Source: Nocardioides bruguierae
Lineage (GTDB): Bacteria > Actinomycetota > Actinomycetes > Propionibacteriales > Nocardioidaceae
Direction of reading: 5' to 3'
DNA: 64,000 nt
Assembly (NCBI RefSeq): GCF_023656415.1
Contig: NZ_JAMOIL010000002.1
Location: 186,001 to 250,000 of the forward strand
Of the stretch, positions 26,268 to 36,345 are shown one piece after another. Positions within the stretch are counted from its first letter, which is position 1. Each line of letters begins with the position of its first letter. Position numbers and translations under genes: made by a program. The notes below the pieces were generated by a model. The model was given only the letters and a program-made list of their open reading frames with translations. It was not told the DNA's origin and did not search any database.

Positions 26268-26973
26268 CGGCGACCGCTCCGACTCCCCGCTCGACACCGC
26301 CGCCCTCAAGGACTCGCTGCGCGAGCGGCTGGCCCGCCGCGCCGAGGCGCGCGACCCGCGCGGCGACTCGCGACGCGACGGCCGCGGCGACGGCCGCCGC
26401 GACACCCGGGGCGAGAGCCGGTGGGAGCGCCGGCACGAGATCTCGCGGCTGGACACTCCCCGCGACGCGCGCCGTCAGCTGGTGCGCCGCCCCGCCTACG
26501 ACCCCGACGCCTTCGGCACCTTCGCGGAGCAGTTCGCCCGGTTCATGGGCACCGCGCAGTTCCTGCTGTGGATGACCGGGTTCGTGGTCGTGTGGGTGGT
26601 GTGGAACGCCGTCACGCCCGCCGGCTGGCACTTCGACGGCTACCCGTTCATCTTCCTCACCCTGATGCTCAGCCTCCAGGCCTCCTACGCGGCGCCGCTG
26701 ATCCTGCTGGCGCAGAACCGGCAGGAGGCACGGGACCGGGTGGTCGCCGAGCAGGACCGGCAGGCCGACGCCCGCGCCCACGCCGACATGGAGTTCCTCG
26801 CCCGCGAGGTCGCGTCGCTGCGGATGGGCCTGGGCGAGGTCGCCACCCGCGACTTCGTGCGCTCCGAGCTGCGCTCGCTGCTGGCCGAGATGGAGGACCA
26901 GCGCGAGGACCGCGACGACGACCGCCCGCGGGACCGGACCAAGGAGCGCAAGCGGCCCCGGCCGCCCGCCTGA
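26260..26973 (+). CDS. DUF1003 family membrane protein
   Basis: A 237-residue membrane protein. The N-terminal 70 residues are Arg/Asp-rich and of low complexity, with runs of RD and GD. Two hydrophobic helices follow ('AQFLLWMTGFVVVWVVW', then 'FIFLTLMLSLQASYAAPLI'), then the DUF1003 signature 'AQNRQEARDR' and a long charged C-terminal helix. The family function is unknown; in actinobacteria it is often next to the MgtE-like gene and mrp (Rv1233c-like). It starts with GTG at 26260, overlapping the upstream gene by 8 bases, so it is probably coupled to it. Confidence 0.87.
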   Translation: MADGDRSDSPLDTAALKDSLRERLARRAEARDPRGDSRRDGRGDGRRDTRGESRWERRHEISRLDTPRDARRQLVRRPAYDPDAFGTFAEQFARFMGTAQFLLWMTGFVVVWVVWNAVTPAGWHFDGYPFIFLTLMLSLQASYAAPLILLAQNRQEARDRVVAEQDRQADARAHADMEFLAREVASLRMGLGEVATRDFVRSELRSLLAEMEDQREDRDDDRPRDRTKERKRPRPPA

Positions 26974-27004
26974 TCCCCGCCCGATCCCCGCCCGATCCCC
27001 GGCC
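26972..27004. repeat. Three 11-bp direct repeats after DUF1003
   Basis: GATCCCCGCCC is repeated three times starting in the DUF1003 stop codon (last copy imperfect). It might form part of a terminator region, but no strong hairpin is seen. Confidence 0.5.
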
Positions 27005-27088
27005 GGACCCTGCCTGGTCACCGCCGCGTCCCCGGGTCGTCGTGTGCGTTCCTTCACCTCGATTGGGGTCCGGGTGGGGGGCCGCTCC

Positions 27089-27094
27089 TATGCT
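27089..27094 (+). promoter_or_regulatory. -10 box for the leaderless mrp gene
   Basis: TATGCT ends 8 bases before the GTG at 27103. No ribosome-binding site is present. Confidence 0.5.
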
Positions 27095-27102
27095 CGGGTG
27101 CT

Positions 27103-28263
27103 GTGAGTGTCTCGCTGGAGCAGGTCCAGGCCGCACTGGCCACGGTGAACGACCCGGAGATCAAGCGTCCGATCACCGAGCTGGGGATGGTGCGCGACGT
27201 CTCCGTCGGTGACGACGGCGGCGTCTCCCTGACGGTGCTGCTGACCGTCGCCGGCTGCCCGCTGAAGGACACCATCGACCGCGACGTGAAGGCCGCCGTG
27301 CGCGGCGTCGACGGCGTCGTCGACGTGGACCTGACCCTCGGCGTGATGACCGACGAGGACCGCGCCCAGCTCAAGGAGACCCTCAACGGCGGCCAGCCCG
27401 CCCGGGAGATCCCGTTCGCCCAGCCCGGCAACCTCACCAAGGTCTTCGCCATCGCCTCCGGCAAGGGCGGCGTCGGCAAGTCCACCGTCACGGTGAACCT
27501 CGCGGTCTCGATGGCCAAGCAGGGCCTCAAGGTCGGCCTCGTCGACGCCGACATCTACGGCCACTCGGTGCCCGCCATGCTGGGCGTCGCCGACTCGCGC
27601 CCGACCCAGGTCGACGACCTGATCATGCCCGTGCCGACGTCCTCGGGCGTCTCCGTGATCTCGATCGGCATGCTCAAGCCCCGCCGCGACCAGGTGGTCG
27701 CGTGGCGCGGCCCGATGCTCGACCGTGCGCTCGTGCAGATGCTCGCCGACGTCTACTGGGGCGACCTCGACGTCCTGCTGCTCGACCTGCCCCCGGGCAC
27801 CGGCGACATCGCCATCTCGCTGGGCCAGCACCTGCCCGGCGCCGAGGTGGTCGTGGTGACCACGCCGCAGGAGGCCGCCGCCGAGGTGGCCGAGCGCGCC
27901 GGCACCATGGCCTCGATGATGCACCAGCGCGTCGTGGGCGTCGTGGAGAACATGAGCTACCTGCCCTGCCCCCACTGCACCCCGGAGGGCACCGACCACC
28001 GCATCGACGTGTTCGGCACCGGTGGTGGCCCCCGCGTGGCGGCCACCCTCTCGGAGCGGTTCGGCTACGACGTGCCCGTCCTGGGCGAGATCCCGCTCGA
28101 CACCTCGCTGCGCACGGGCGGGGACGACGGCAAGCCCGTCGTGGACGCGGACCCGTCCGCTCCCTCGGCCCGGGTGCTCGCGGACGTGGCGGCGCGGCTG
28201 GCCGGACGTGGCCGAGGTCTCGCCGGGATGCAGCTCGGACTGACGCCCCAGAACAAGTTCTGA
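27103..28263 (+). CDS. mrp: Mrp/ApbC/NBP35-family iron-sulfur carrier ATPase
   Basis: A 386-residue P-loop ATPase that carries or inserts Fe-S clusters. An N-terminal DUF59/MIP18 domain (about 5-95, 'VNDPEIKRPITELGMV') is joined to the Mrp ATPase domain. Motifs: 'SGKGGVGKST' (119-128), 'DADIYGHSVP', 'DLPPGTGDIA' and, near 284-295, 'ENMSYLPCPHC', whose CxxC is the cluster-bridging pair of the family. The domain order is that of actinobacterial Mrp (Rv1229c). GTG 27103 is chosen from the DUF59 N-terminus and the -10 box 8 bases upstream. The tatB gene lies 25 bases downstream. Confidence 0.93.
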   Translation: MSVSLEQVQAALATVNDPEIKRPITELGMVRDVSVGDDGGVSLTVLLTVAGCPLKDTIDRDVKAAVRGVDGVVDVDLTLGVMTDEDRAQLKETLNGGQPAREIPFAQPGNLTKVFAIASGKGGVGKSTVTVNLAVSMAKQGLKVGLVDADIYGHSVPAMLGVADSRPTQVDDLIMPVPTSSGVSVISIGMLKPRRDQVVAWRGPMLDRALVQMLADVYWGDLDVLLLDLPPGTGDIAISLGQHLPGAEVVVVTTPQEAAAEVAERAGTMASMMHQRVVGVVENMSYLPCPHCTPEGTDHRIDVFGTGGGPRVAATLSERFGYDVPVLGEIPLDTSLRTGGDDGKPVVDADPSAPSARVLADVAARLAGRGRGLAGMQLGLTPQNKF

Positions 28264-28276
28264 TCCACCTGCGGCC

Positions 28277-28282
28277 TAGGCT
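28277..28282 (+). promoter_or_regulatory. -10 box for leaderless tatB
   Basis: TAGGCT ends 6 bases before the GTG at 28289 and lies just after the mrp stop codon. Confidence 0.5.
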
Positions 28283-28288
28283 GTCCTC

Positions 28289-28645
28289 GTGCCCGGCCTC
28301 CACCCCGTCGTCCCGCTGATCCTGGACATCGGGCTCCCCGAGATGGCGGTCATCGCCGTCGTCGCCATCTTCGTCTTCGGCCCCGACAAGCTGCCCGAGC
28401 TCGCGAAGCAGGCGGCGCAGTGGGTGAAGATCGCCCGTCGGTTCGCCAACCAGGCCCGCGACGAGCTGCGCGAGGAGCTCGGGCCGGAGTACGCCGACCT
28501 CGAGCTGCGTGACCTCGACCCCCGCCAGATCGTGCGCAAGCACGTGATGGAGGCGCTCGAGGACGACGACGAGGACGACGATCCGGACGAGGACGACAGC
28601 CTCGCGGACGGCGAGGTGCCGCCCTACGACGACGAGGCCACCTGA
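28289..28645 (+). CDS. tatB: Sec-independent protein translocase subunit TatB
   Basis: A 118-residue membrane protein of the twin-arginine translocase, which exports folded proteins. An N-terminal helix (about 11-29) has the family start 'DIGLPEMAVIAVVAIFVFGPDKLPEL'; an amphipathic helix follows to about 70; the C-terminus is a run of Asp/Glu ('DDDEDDDPDEDD'). The LPEMA and FGPDKLPEL patterns favour TatB over TatA. The position after mrp is typical of actinobacteria. GTG 28289 fits a leaderless start. It converges on the 28661 gene, sharing a hairpin terminator. Confidence 0.88.
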   Translation: MPGLHPVVPLILDIGLPEMAVIAVVAIFVFGPDKLPELAKQAAQWVKIARRFANQARDELREELGPEYADLELRDLDPRQIVRKHVMEALEDDDEDDDPDEDDSLADGEVPPYDDEAT

Positions 28646-28664
28646 GCCGGCTCCCCCGGCTCAG
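28642..28664. terminator. Bidirectional terminator overlapping both stop codons
   Basis: Arms CTGAGCCGG (28642-28650) and CCGGCTCAG (28656-28664) are perfectly paired around a 5-base loop. The arms contain the stop codons of tatB and of the convergent gene. Confidence 0.55.
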
Positions 28665-29200
28665 CGCTCGCTGCTGCTGACCGCCGCGAGCGCCTCGCAC
28701 GGCACCAGCAGCACCCGTCGCGCCTCGCCCTCCGCGAGCTCGACGAAGTCCGCGCCGACCCGCAGCACCACTCCCTCGTGCCGCGCCGCGTCGCGCAGGT
28801 GCAGCACGCACCGCTCCCCCGCGTCCGCCAGACGTCGTAGCGCCGAGCCCAGCCCCAGGCGGGACGCGGCCGGCCAGGCCACGTCGGGCACCGCCCGCTC
28901 GGAGGCGCCGTCCACGCCCAGGAGCGCGGGCAGGCGGACCACCCAGTCCTGCGCCGGGCCGGACAGCAGGAGCCACCCGTCGGCGACCCGGTCCAGGGTG
29001 CCGCGCAGACGGCCGATGCCCTCCACCCGGAGGCCGACCTCGCACCCCACGCTCGCCATCAGACGTCCGGCGAGGGCCACGGAGGCGTACTCGGCGCGTG
29101 CCCGGTCCGCCAGCTCGAGGCCACGCTCGGCGGCGTAGGCCGCCTCCGCCTGCTGCTCGAGGTCGTCGAGGAACGTGAACAGCTCGTCCTCCCACGCCAT
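28661..29200 (-). CDS. Uncharacterised protein, possible Sm-like small beta-barrels
   Basis: A 179-residue protein. The N-terminal helix region 'WEDELFTFLDDLEQQAEAAY' and 'LADRARAEYASVALAGRLMAS' is followed by two strand-rich segments. The second (about 131-177: 'CVLHLRDAARHEGVVLRVGADFVELAEG', then 'RRVLLVPCEALAAVSS') has the order of strands seen in Sm/LSm and Hfq barrels (V.L.....G.V.....D.V.L); the first (about 60-110) repeats it loosely. I do not recognise the family by name. If right, it may bind RNA or be a scaffold. ATG 29200 is chosen from GGAGGG 7 bases upstream; an in-frame ATG-like start at 29245 lacks one. It shares an unusual upstream region with the LysM gene. Confidence 0.6.
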   Translation of the reverse strand: MAWEDELFTFLDDLEQQAEAAYAAERGLELADRARAEYASVALAGRLMASVGCEVGLRVEGIGRLRGTLDRVADGWLLLSGPAQDWVVRLPALLGVDGASERAVPDVAWPAASRLGLGSALRRLADAGERCVLHLRDAARHEGVVLRVGADFVELAEGEARRVLLVPCEALAAVSSSER

Positions 29201-29400
29201 GGGCCCACCCTCCCACACGTCCGGGCTCCACTGACACACGCGCACACCTACGTTTGCTTGCGTTTGCGTCTACTTGACGTCCCTCACTCACTTTTTCGAC
29301 GCGATCGTGCGATTTCTGTGGAGAACGGGTTGTCATCGTCGCTTGACGCACGTTGAATGAGACAAACGCACGCAAACGCAAGGATCGTGAGGATCTCGGG
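29201..29400. promoter_or_regulatory. Divergent control region with CGTTTGC boxes
   Basis: This intergenic stretch between the 28661 and LysM genes is far less GC-rich than its surroundings. CGTTTGC occurs at 29251-29257 and 29261-29267 (10 bases apart), and the mirror motif CAAACGCA occurs at 29363-29370 and 29373-29380 (also 10 apart). The 13-base CTTGCGTTTGCGT (29257-29269) is the exact reverse complement of 29370-29382. TTGACG lies at 29274 and 29343. Paired boxes one helical turn apart on either side fit cooperative binding of a regulator to both promoters. Confidence 0.6.
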
Positions 29401-30201
29401 ATGACCTCCAGCACTCGCGCGTCGCTGCCCCGCTGCCTGGCGGTGCAGGTCGGCGCCACCGCGCTCGTCGGCGCCCTCGTCGCTGCCCTGCGGCCCGGGC
29501 TCGTCGCCTCGACGCTCGTGGACCTGGCCGACCCGTCAGCCCTGGCCGCGCAGCCCGGCGCGTTCTCCGACGTCCTCGTGGCCGGCTGCACCGCCGCCCT
29601 GCTGGTCTGCCTCGCCTGGGCGTGGCTGGCCACCACCGCGGTCACGCTGCAGGCGGCCCGCGGGGCGGCCGCGGCCCGGGTGCCGGGCGTCCCCTCCGCG
29701 CTGCGCGGCCTGGTGCTGCGCTGCCTGGGCGTGGGCCTCGTCGGGGTCGTCGGCGCGACCGGCCTCGCCGGCACCGCCCACGCGACCCCCACCCAGGCCG
29801 GCACGGTTCAGGCCGGTCTGCACGCCTCCGGGGCGCAGACCTCGGCGACGACGGGCTCCGCCACGGTGATCACCGGGGTCGCCGGTCTCTCGGGGCTGCC
29901 CCTGCCGCAGCGCGCCGGCCTCGGCGACCGCACCCGCAGCGGCGACCCGGCCGCCGCGCGGGCCGCCACGCACGCCTCCCCCGCGCCTCGTGCACGACCC
30001 GCTCCCAGCGGCACCCACCTGGTGCGCACCGGTGACTGCCTCTGGGACATCGCCGAGGCACACCTGCGGCGCGGGGGCGACGCCCACGACGACGTCGCCG
30101 TCGCTGCCTACGTGGCCCGCCTCCACGCGGCCAACCGCGCCGAGATCGGCGCGGACCCGGACCTCGTCCTCCCGGGCCAAGTGCTCGTCCTCCCCGTCTG
30201 A
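29401..30201 (+). CDS. LysM-domain membrane protein
   Basis: A protein of 266 residues. Hydrophobic helices at about 9-33 and 53-80 and a further stretch near 96-120 suggest membrane segments; a flexible Ala/Thr/Pro-rich linker leads to a C-terminal LysM domain (about 218-266: 'HLVRTGDCLWDIAEAHL' ... 'VAAYVARLHAANR' ... 'DLVLPGQVLVLP'), which binds peptidoglycan. LysM proteins next to Rv3235-family genes and secA are a conserved actinobacterial arrangement. ATG 29401 is preferred; a TTG at 29353 would extend into the repeat boxes. The gene is followed at short distance by the Rv3235-family gene, with a hairpin in between. Confidence 0.8.
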   Translation: MTSSTRASLPRCLAVQVGATALVGALVAALRPGLVASTLVDLADPSALAAQPGAFSDVLVAGCTAALLVCLAWAWLATTAVTLQAARGAAAARVPGVPSALRGLVLRCLGVGLVGVVGATGLAGTAHATPTQAGTVQAGLHASGAQTSATTGSATVITGVAGLSGLPLPQRAGLGDRTRSGDPAAARAATHASPAPRARPAPSGTHLVRTGDCLWDIAEAHLRRGGDAHDDVAVAAYVARLHAANRAEIGADPDLVLPGQVLVLPV

Positions 30202-30210
30202 CGGACCTCC

Positions 30211-30230
30211 CGGGGCGCTGGTGCGCCCCG
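30211..30230 (+). terminator. Intercistronic 8-bp hairpin
   Basis: CGGGGCGC (30211-30218) and GCGCCCCG (30223-30230) pair around a 4-base loop between the LysM and Rv3235-family genes. It may attenuate transcription or protect the transcript. Confidence 0.4.
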
Positions 30231-30270
30231 CCACCTCTCCCTTCCCCGCCCTCGACCTCTCGGAGTCGAC

Positions 30271-31035
30271 ATGACCGCGATGCCGCACGCCCTCGTCCAG
30301 CCCCACCAGACCCAGCGGCCCACCCACCAGCCCTCCCACCCGCCGGTCCACGAGCCGTCCCCGGCGGCGCCCCGCGGGCGCCGCCCCGCCTGGAAGCCCG
30401 AGGCCGGCCACGTGCCCGGCCCGCTCGAGGCGTTCCTGCTCGCCTCGATCGCTCGGGACGAGCAGCGGGCGGAGACGGCCGCCGTCCAGGCCGCCCGCGA
30501 CGCGCGGGACTCCGTCATCGCCGTCGACCAGGCCCGCTGGCGCGCCGGGCTGCCCAGCGGCCCCGTCCAGGGCACGCTCGCGCTGGACCTGGGGCACCGT
30601 CCTCCGGCGCCCGCCGACGGCTTCGAGCGCCTGCCGGACGACGAGCCCGCCCCTGCTCCGGTCGTCCCGCTCGACCGCCCCGCCCGACAGGGCTGCGAGC
30701 GGTGGGCACGCCAGGTGGTGCAGGCGGCGCTGGAGATCGTCGGTGGCACCCGACCGGCCGCGCAGCTCGCGCGCTGGACCGCCCAGGACGTCCAGGCGGA
30801 CCTGGTGCGCCGCGCCCAGCTGGTGGGAGCGCAGCTGGACCGGGAGCACGCCCGCGGGTCCACCCCGCGCGCCCAGGTGGTCTCCACCCACGCCGGGTAC
30901 CCGGTGGCCGGGGTGCTGGAGCTGGCCGTGCACGTGCGGCACGGCCGTCGCTCGCGCGCCCTCGCCGCCCGCTTCGAGCAGCGACGCAGCCTCCCGACCG
31001 ACCGGTGGCTGTGCACGGCCCTCGACTTCGCCTGA
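30271..31035 (+). CDS. Rv3235 family protein
   Basis: A 254-residue cytoplasmic protein. The first 50 residues are Pro/His-rich; the core (about 155-254) contains 'WARQVVQAALEIVGGTRPAAQLARWT' and, at the C-terminus, 'HVRHGRRSRALAARFEQ' and 'RWLCTALDFA', the signature of the actinobacterial Rv3235 family. The function is unknown; the gene always sits near secA and hpf. ATG 30271 is given; an ATG four codons later is possible. The last codons and stop (…DFA, TGA) form the first unit of a tandem repeat that continues past the gene. Confidence 0.85.
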   Translation: MTAMPHALVQPHQTQRPTHQPSHPPVHEPSPAAPRGRRPAWKPEAGHVPGPLEAFLLASIARDEQRAETAAVQAARDARDSVIAVDQARWRAGLPSGPVQGTLALDLGHRPPAPADGFERLPDDEPAPAPVVPLDRPARQGCERWARQVVQAALEIVGGTRPAAQLARWTAQDVQADLVRRAQLVGAQLDREHARGSTPRAQVVSTHAGYPVAGVLELAVHVRHGRRSRALAARFEQRRSLPTDRWLCTALDFA

Positions 31036-31162
31036 GGACCGGGCCACGGCCTCGCCTCAGGACCGGCCGCGGCTCTGCCTGAGGACCGGCCGCGGCTTTG
31101 CCTGAGGACCGGCCGCGGCTTTGCCTGAGGACCGGCCGCGGCTTTGCCTGAGGACCGGCCCG
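31036..31162 (+). repeat. 23-bp tandem repeat, about five copies
   Basis: Units of 23 bases with the core GAGGACCGGCCGCGGCTTTG recur at 31058-31080, 31081-31103, 31104-31126 and 31127-31149, with a divergent unit before (31034-31057) and a partial one after (31150-31162). Each unit contains GCCTGAGG, the sequence at the Rv3235-family stop codon, so the array seems to have grown from the gene's 3' end. Confidence 0.85.
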
Positions 31163-31285
31163 CCGTCCGTTCCTCGCCGACTCGCCACAGCCACGTCACG
31201 AGACGTTCAGGTCCCACCAGCACCATCCGAGACACCCGCCGTCCTGCCCGTCAGACGGCCACGACCCGTCCCGGAGGTGCACCCG

Positions 31286-32200
31286 ATGCTGTGGGTGGTG
31301 GCACCGAGCCCCGAGGAGGCCGAGGGCCTGCGCGACCTGCTGCCGCGTGTCGTGGGCGAGGTGGGGACGGCGGACCCGCACGGCCGCGTCCTGGTGGTCG
31401 ACGACGGCGCTCGTCCCGAGGTGGCGGCAGCCGTGGGGGCCCTGATGCTGGACCTGCCCAGCCTGGAGCTGGTGACGCCTCGCACCTGCGTCGGCACGTC
31501 GGCGGCGCTGCGGGTCGGGATCGCCCACGCCCTGCGCGGTGGTGCCACCTGCGTCGTGGTGCTCGACCCCGACGGCCGCGACGACCCGACCGACCTGGAG
31601 CACCTGCTCGAGGCGCTGGACGCCGGGCACGACCTGGTGACCGGCGTCCGCGGCCGGGCTCGCAGCGGTTTCCGGGCCATGCGCGCCGAGGTGGCCGCCG
31701 ACGTCGCACCCCTGCTGCACGGCGAGGTGCACCGTCATCTCGGCGTCGTCGCCCTCGGGCTCGGCCACCGCGTCACCGAGGTGCCCGTGCACCGTCCCCT
31801 CCGACGCCCGCCCCGACGCCCGCACCGTGGCTCGACCGGTCGCGGGTCCGGTGGCGGGTCCGGCCGTGCGCCGGGGGCGCGGGAGGCGAGCGCCCTGCTC
31901 CGGCGCTGGCGCAGCCTCGTCGACCTGCTCACCCTGCGACTCCTGCTCGACGGCCCGGGCCGAGGCCCGGCCAGGGCCGTCGCGACCGGTGGCGCCGTCG
32001 CCGCACTGCTGGGGGCCGTGCTCCTGCTGCTGCTCGCCCTCCCGCCCGCCGTCACCGGTGGCCCTGGCGCCGACGGAGGCGCCCTGCTCGGCGCTGCGCT
32101 GCTGCTGGTGCTGGGGGTCCAGGTGGCCGGCTTCGGGCTGCTCGCCGAGCTCGTCGTGCACGCGCGCAGGCTGGGGCAGCTCGGGCGGGGCCGCGCGTGA
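31286..32200 (+). CDS. Glycosyltransferase-like membrane protein
   Basis: A 304-residue protein. The first half is a GT-A-like Rossmann fold: 'VLVVDDGARPEVAAAV', 'TSAALRVGIAHALRGG' and 'VVVLDPDGRDDP', where D-P-D is in the place of the metal-binding DxD. The catalytic-base region and a QxxRW motif are not seen. A Gly/Arg/Ser-rich linker is followed by two membrane helices (about 225-250 and 265-290). This resembles dolichyl/polyprenyl-phosphate sugar transferases in outline, but the sugar is unknown. ATG 31286 has GGAGG 8 bases upstream. It overlaps the next gene by GTGA, so the two should be coupled. Confidence 0.65.
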   Translation: MLWVVAPSPEEAEGLRDLLPRVVGEVGTADPHGRVLVVDDGARPEVAAAVGALMLDLPSLELVTPRTCVGTSAALRVGIAHALRGGATCVVVLDPDGRDDPTDLEHLLEALDAGHDLVTGVRGRARSGFRAMRAEVAADVAPLLHGEVHRHLGVVALGLGHRVTEVPVHRPLRRPPRRPHRGSTGRGSGGGSGRAPGAREASALLRRWRSLVDLLTLRLLLDGPGRGPARAVATGGAVAALLGAVLLLLLALPPAVTGGPGADGGALLGAALLLVLGVQVAGFGLLAELVVHARRLGQLGRGRA

Positions 32201-33204
32201 GGACGACGGCCCACGGGCAGACCGGCACCGAGACCGGCACCCAGACCGCGGTGCCCGCGCGTCCCTCTCCCTCGCGGGCGCGCCTGCGCGTCGCCGTCCG
32301 CGTCCTGTTCGTGCTCGCGGTGCTCGCGTGCGCCGGCGTCGGCCTCCGCGGGCGTTGGGGTGACTTCGTCGCGGCGCTCACCGGGGTGCGGCCGCTCGAC
32401 CTGGCCGGCGCGGCCGCCTGCGTCCTGGTGGGGCTGTGGCTGACGGCCGGCACCTGGCTCCGTCTGCTGCGGGGGTTCGGCCACCGGTTGCCCCCGTACG
32501 AGGGTCCGCGGGTCTTCTTCACCGGCCAGCTCGGCAAGTACATCCCGGGCGCGGTGTGGTCGCTGGGTGCGCACGCGGACCTGGCGCGGCCGTACGGGGT
32601 CGGGGTCCGCACCGCCGTGGCCACCGGGCTGCTGTTCCTGGTCGTCAACGTGGCGACCGCGGGGGCGCTGGCCGGTGCTCTGGTGACCGCCGGCGTGCCC
32701 GCGCTCCCCGTGCCCCGGTGGACGGGGCCGATCGCCGTCGTCCTCTGCCTGGCGGCGCTGACGCCGCCCGTGGTCGACGCCCTCGGGACGCGGCTGGCCC
32801 GGCACGGCGGACGCCTGGGGCTGGGCTGGGGCGACATGGCCGTGCTGTGCGCGCGGATGGCCGCCACGTGGCTCTGCTACGCCGGGTCGGTGGTCGCGCT
32901 GGCTCCCCGGCCCTCGCTGGAGCTGCTGGCCGTCGCCACCGGGGGCTTCGCCGCCGCCTACGTCGTCGGCGTCGCCGTCGTGGTCGCGCCGGCGGGCGTG
33001 GGCGCCCGCGAGGTGGCCCTGGTGGCGCTCCTGGCCCCGCACACCGGCGTCGGGCACGCGACCGCCATCGCCCTGGTCACCCGCGTCCTCCAGACGCTGG
33101 GGGACTTCACGGCGGCGGCTGCCGCCCACGGGTGGGCGCAGGTCCGCGGCCGCCTCGCCGGACGACGGCCCGCCCCAGCCGACCAGGCCGGCCCCGCCGA
33201 CTGA
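32197..33204 (+). CDS. LPG synthase TM-region family (UPF0104) membrane protein
   Basis: A 335-residue protein with eight or so hydrophobic helices. The signature of the lysylphosphatidylglycerol-synthase/flippase membrane domain is visible: 'FTGQLGKYIPGAVWSLGAH' (about 106-124) and 'VVVAPAGVGAREVALVALL' (about 264-282). The soluble aminoacyl-transferase part of MprF is absent, so it is more likely a lipid flippase or polyprenyl-phosphate carrier than a lysyl-lipid synthase. It starts with GTG at 32197 overlapping the stop codon of the glycosyltransferase-like gene; together they may process a polyprenyl-linked sugar. Confidence 0.8.
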   Translation: MRTTAHGQTGTETGTQTAVPARPSPSRARLRVAVRVLFVLAVLACAGVGLRGRWGDFVAALTGVRPLDLAGAAACVLVGLWLTAGTWLRLLRGFGHRLPPYEGPRVFFTGQLGKYIPGAVWSLGAHADLARPYGVGVRTAVATGLLFLVVNVATAGALAGALVTAGVPALPVPRWTGPIAVVLCLAALTPPVVDALGTRLARHGGRLGLGWGDMAVLCARMAATWLCYAGSVVALAPRPSLELLAVATGGFAAAYVVGVAVVVAPAGVGAREVALVALLAPHTGVGHATAIALVTRVLQTLGDFTAAAAAHGWAQVRGRLAGRRPAPADQAGPAD

Positions 33205-33254
33205 GCCGCGCCGACCCACCGGCGCCGCGCGACGGGGCGCACGACGGGTGGACG

Positions 33255-33292
33255 CACGACGGCCGGACGGGTGCTCCCGTCCGGCCGTCGTG
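33255..33292. terminator. 17-bp perfect hairpin terminator
   Basis: Arms 33255-33271 and 33276-33292 are exactly complementary with a 4-base loop. It lies between the convergent LPG-like gene and secA. Confidence 0.7.
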
Positions 33293-33349
33293 GTGCGCCG
33301 GTGCCCGGGCCTCGGCCCGGCTCAGCGCGTTGTGCTCGACGCGGCGTGC

Positions 33350-36136
<2,787 letters not shown>

Positions 36137-36238
36137 GGCGGTGGTTGCTCCCTGATCGGTGGTGTCGCCCCGGGCGGGTGCCGGGTGGTCGCGCGCCGGA
36201 CCCCGCCACCCGTGTGGGGGCGCAGGACGGCGTCGTCC

Positions 36239-36244
36239 ACTCTA
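36239..36244 (-). promoter_or_regulatory. -10 box candidate for secA
   Basis: TAGAGT on the minus strand lies 103 bases before the GTG, giving a leader of about 95 bases. The -35 region is weak. Confidence 0.4.
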
Positions 36245-36345
36245 CCCAGGAGGGTGGTCCTCACCCACCCGAGCCCGCAGGTTCGCCCGCGTCGGGCGCA
36301 CGGTCGCGCCTGACGCTCAGCGAACCTTCAGGATGGTGGCCGCCG

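Noticed and set aside
29353..29400. TTG start for the LysM protein
   Set aside because: It would put the N-terminus inside the repeat boxes; ATG 29401 is a more natural start.
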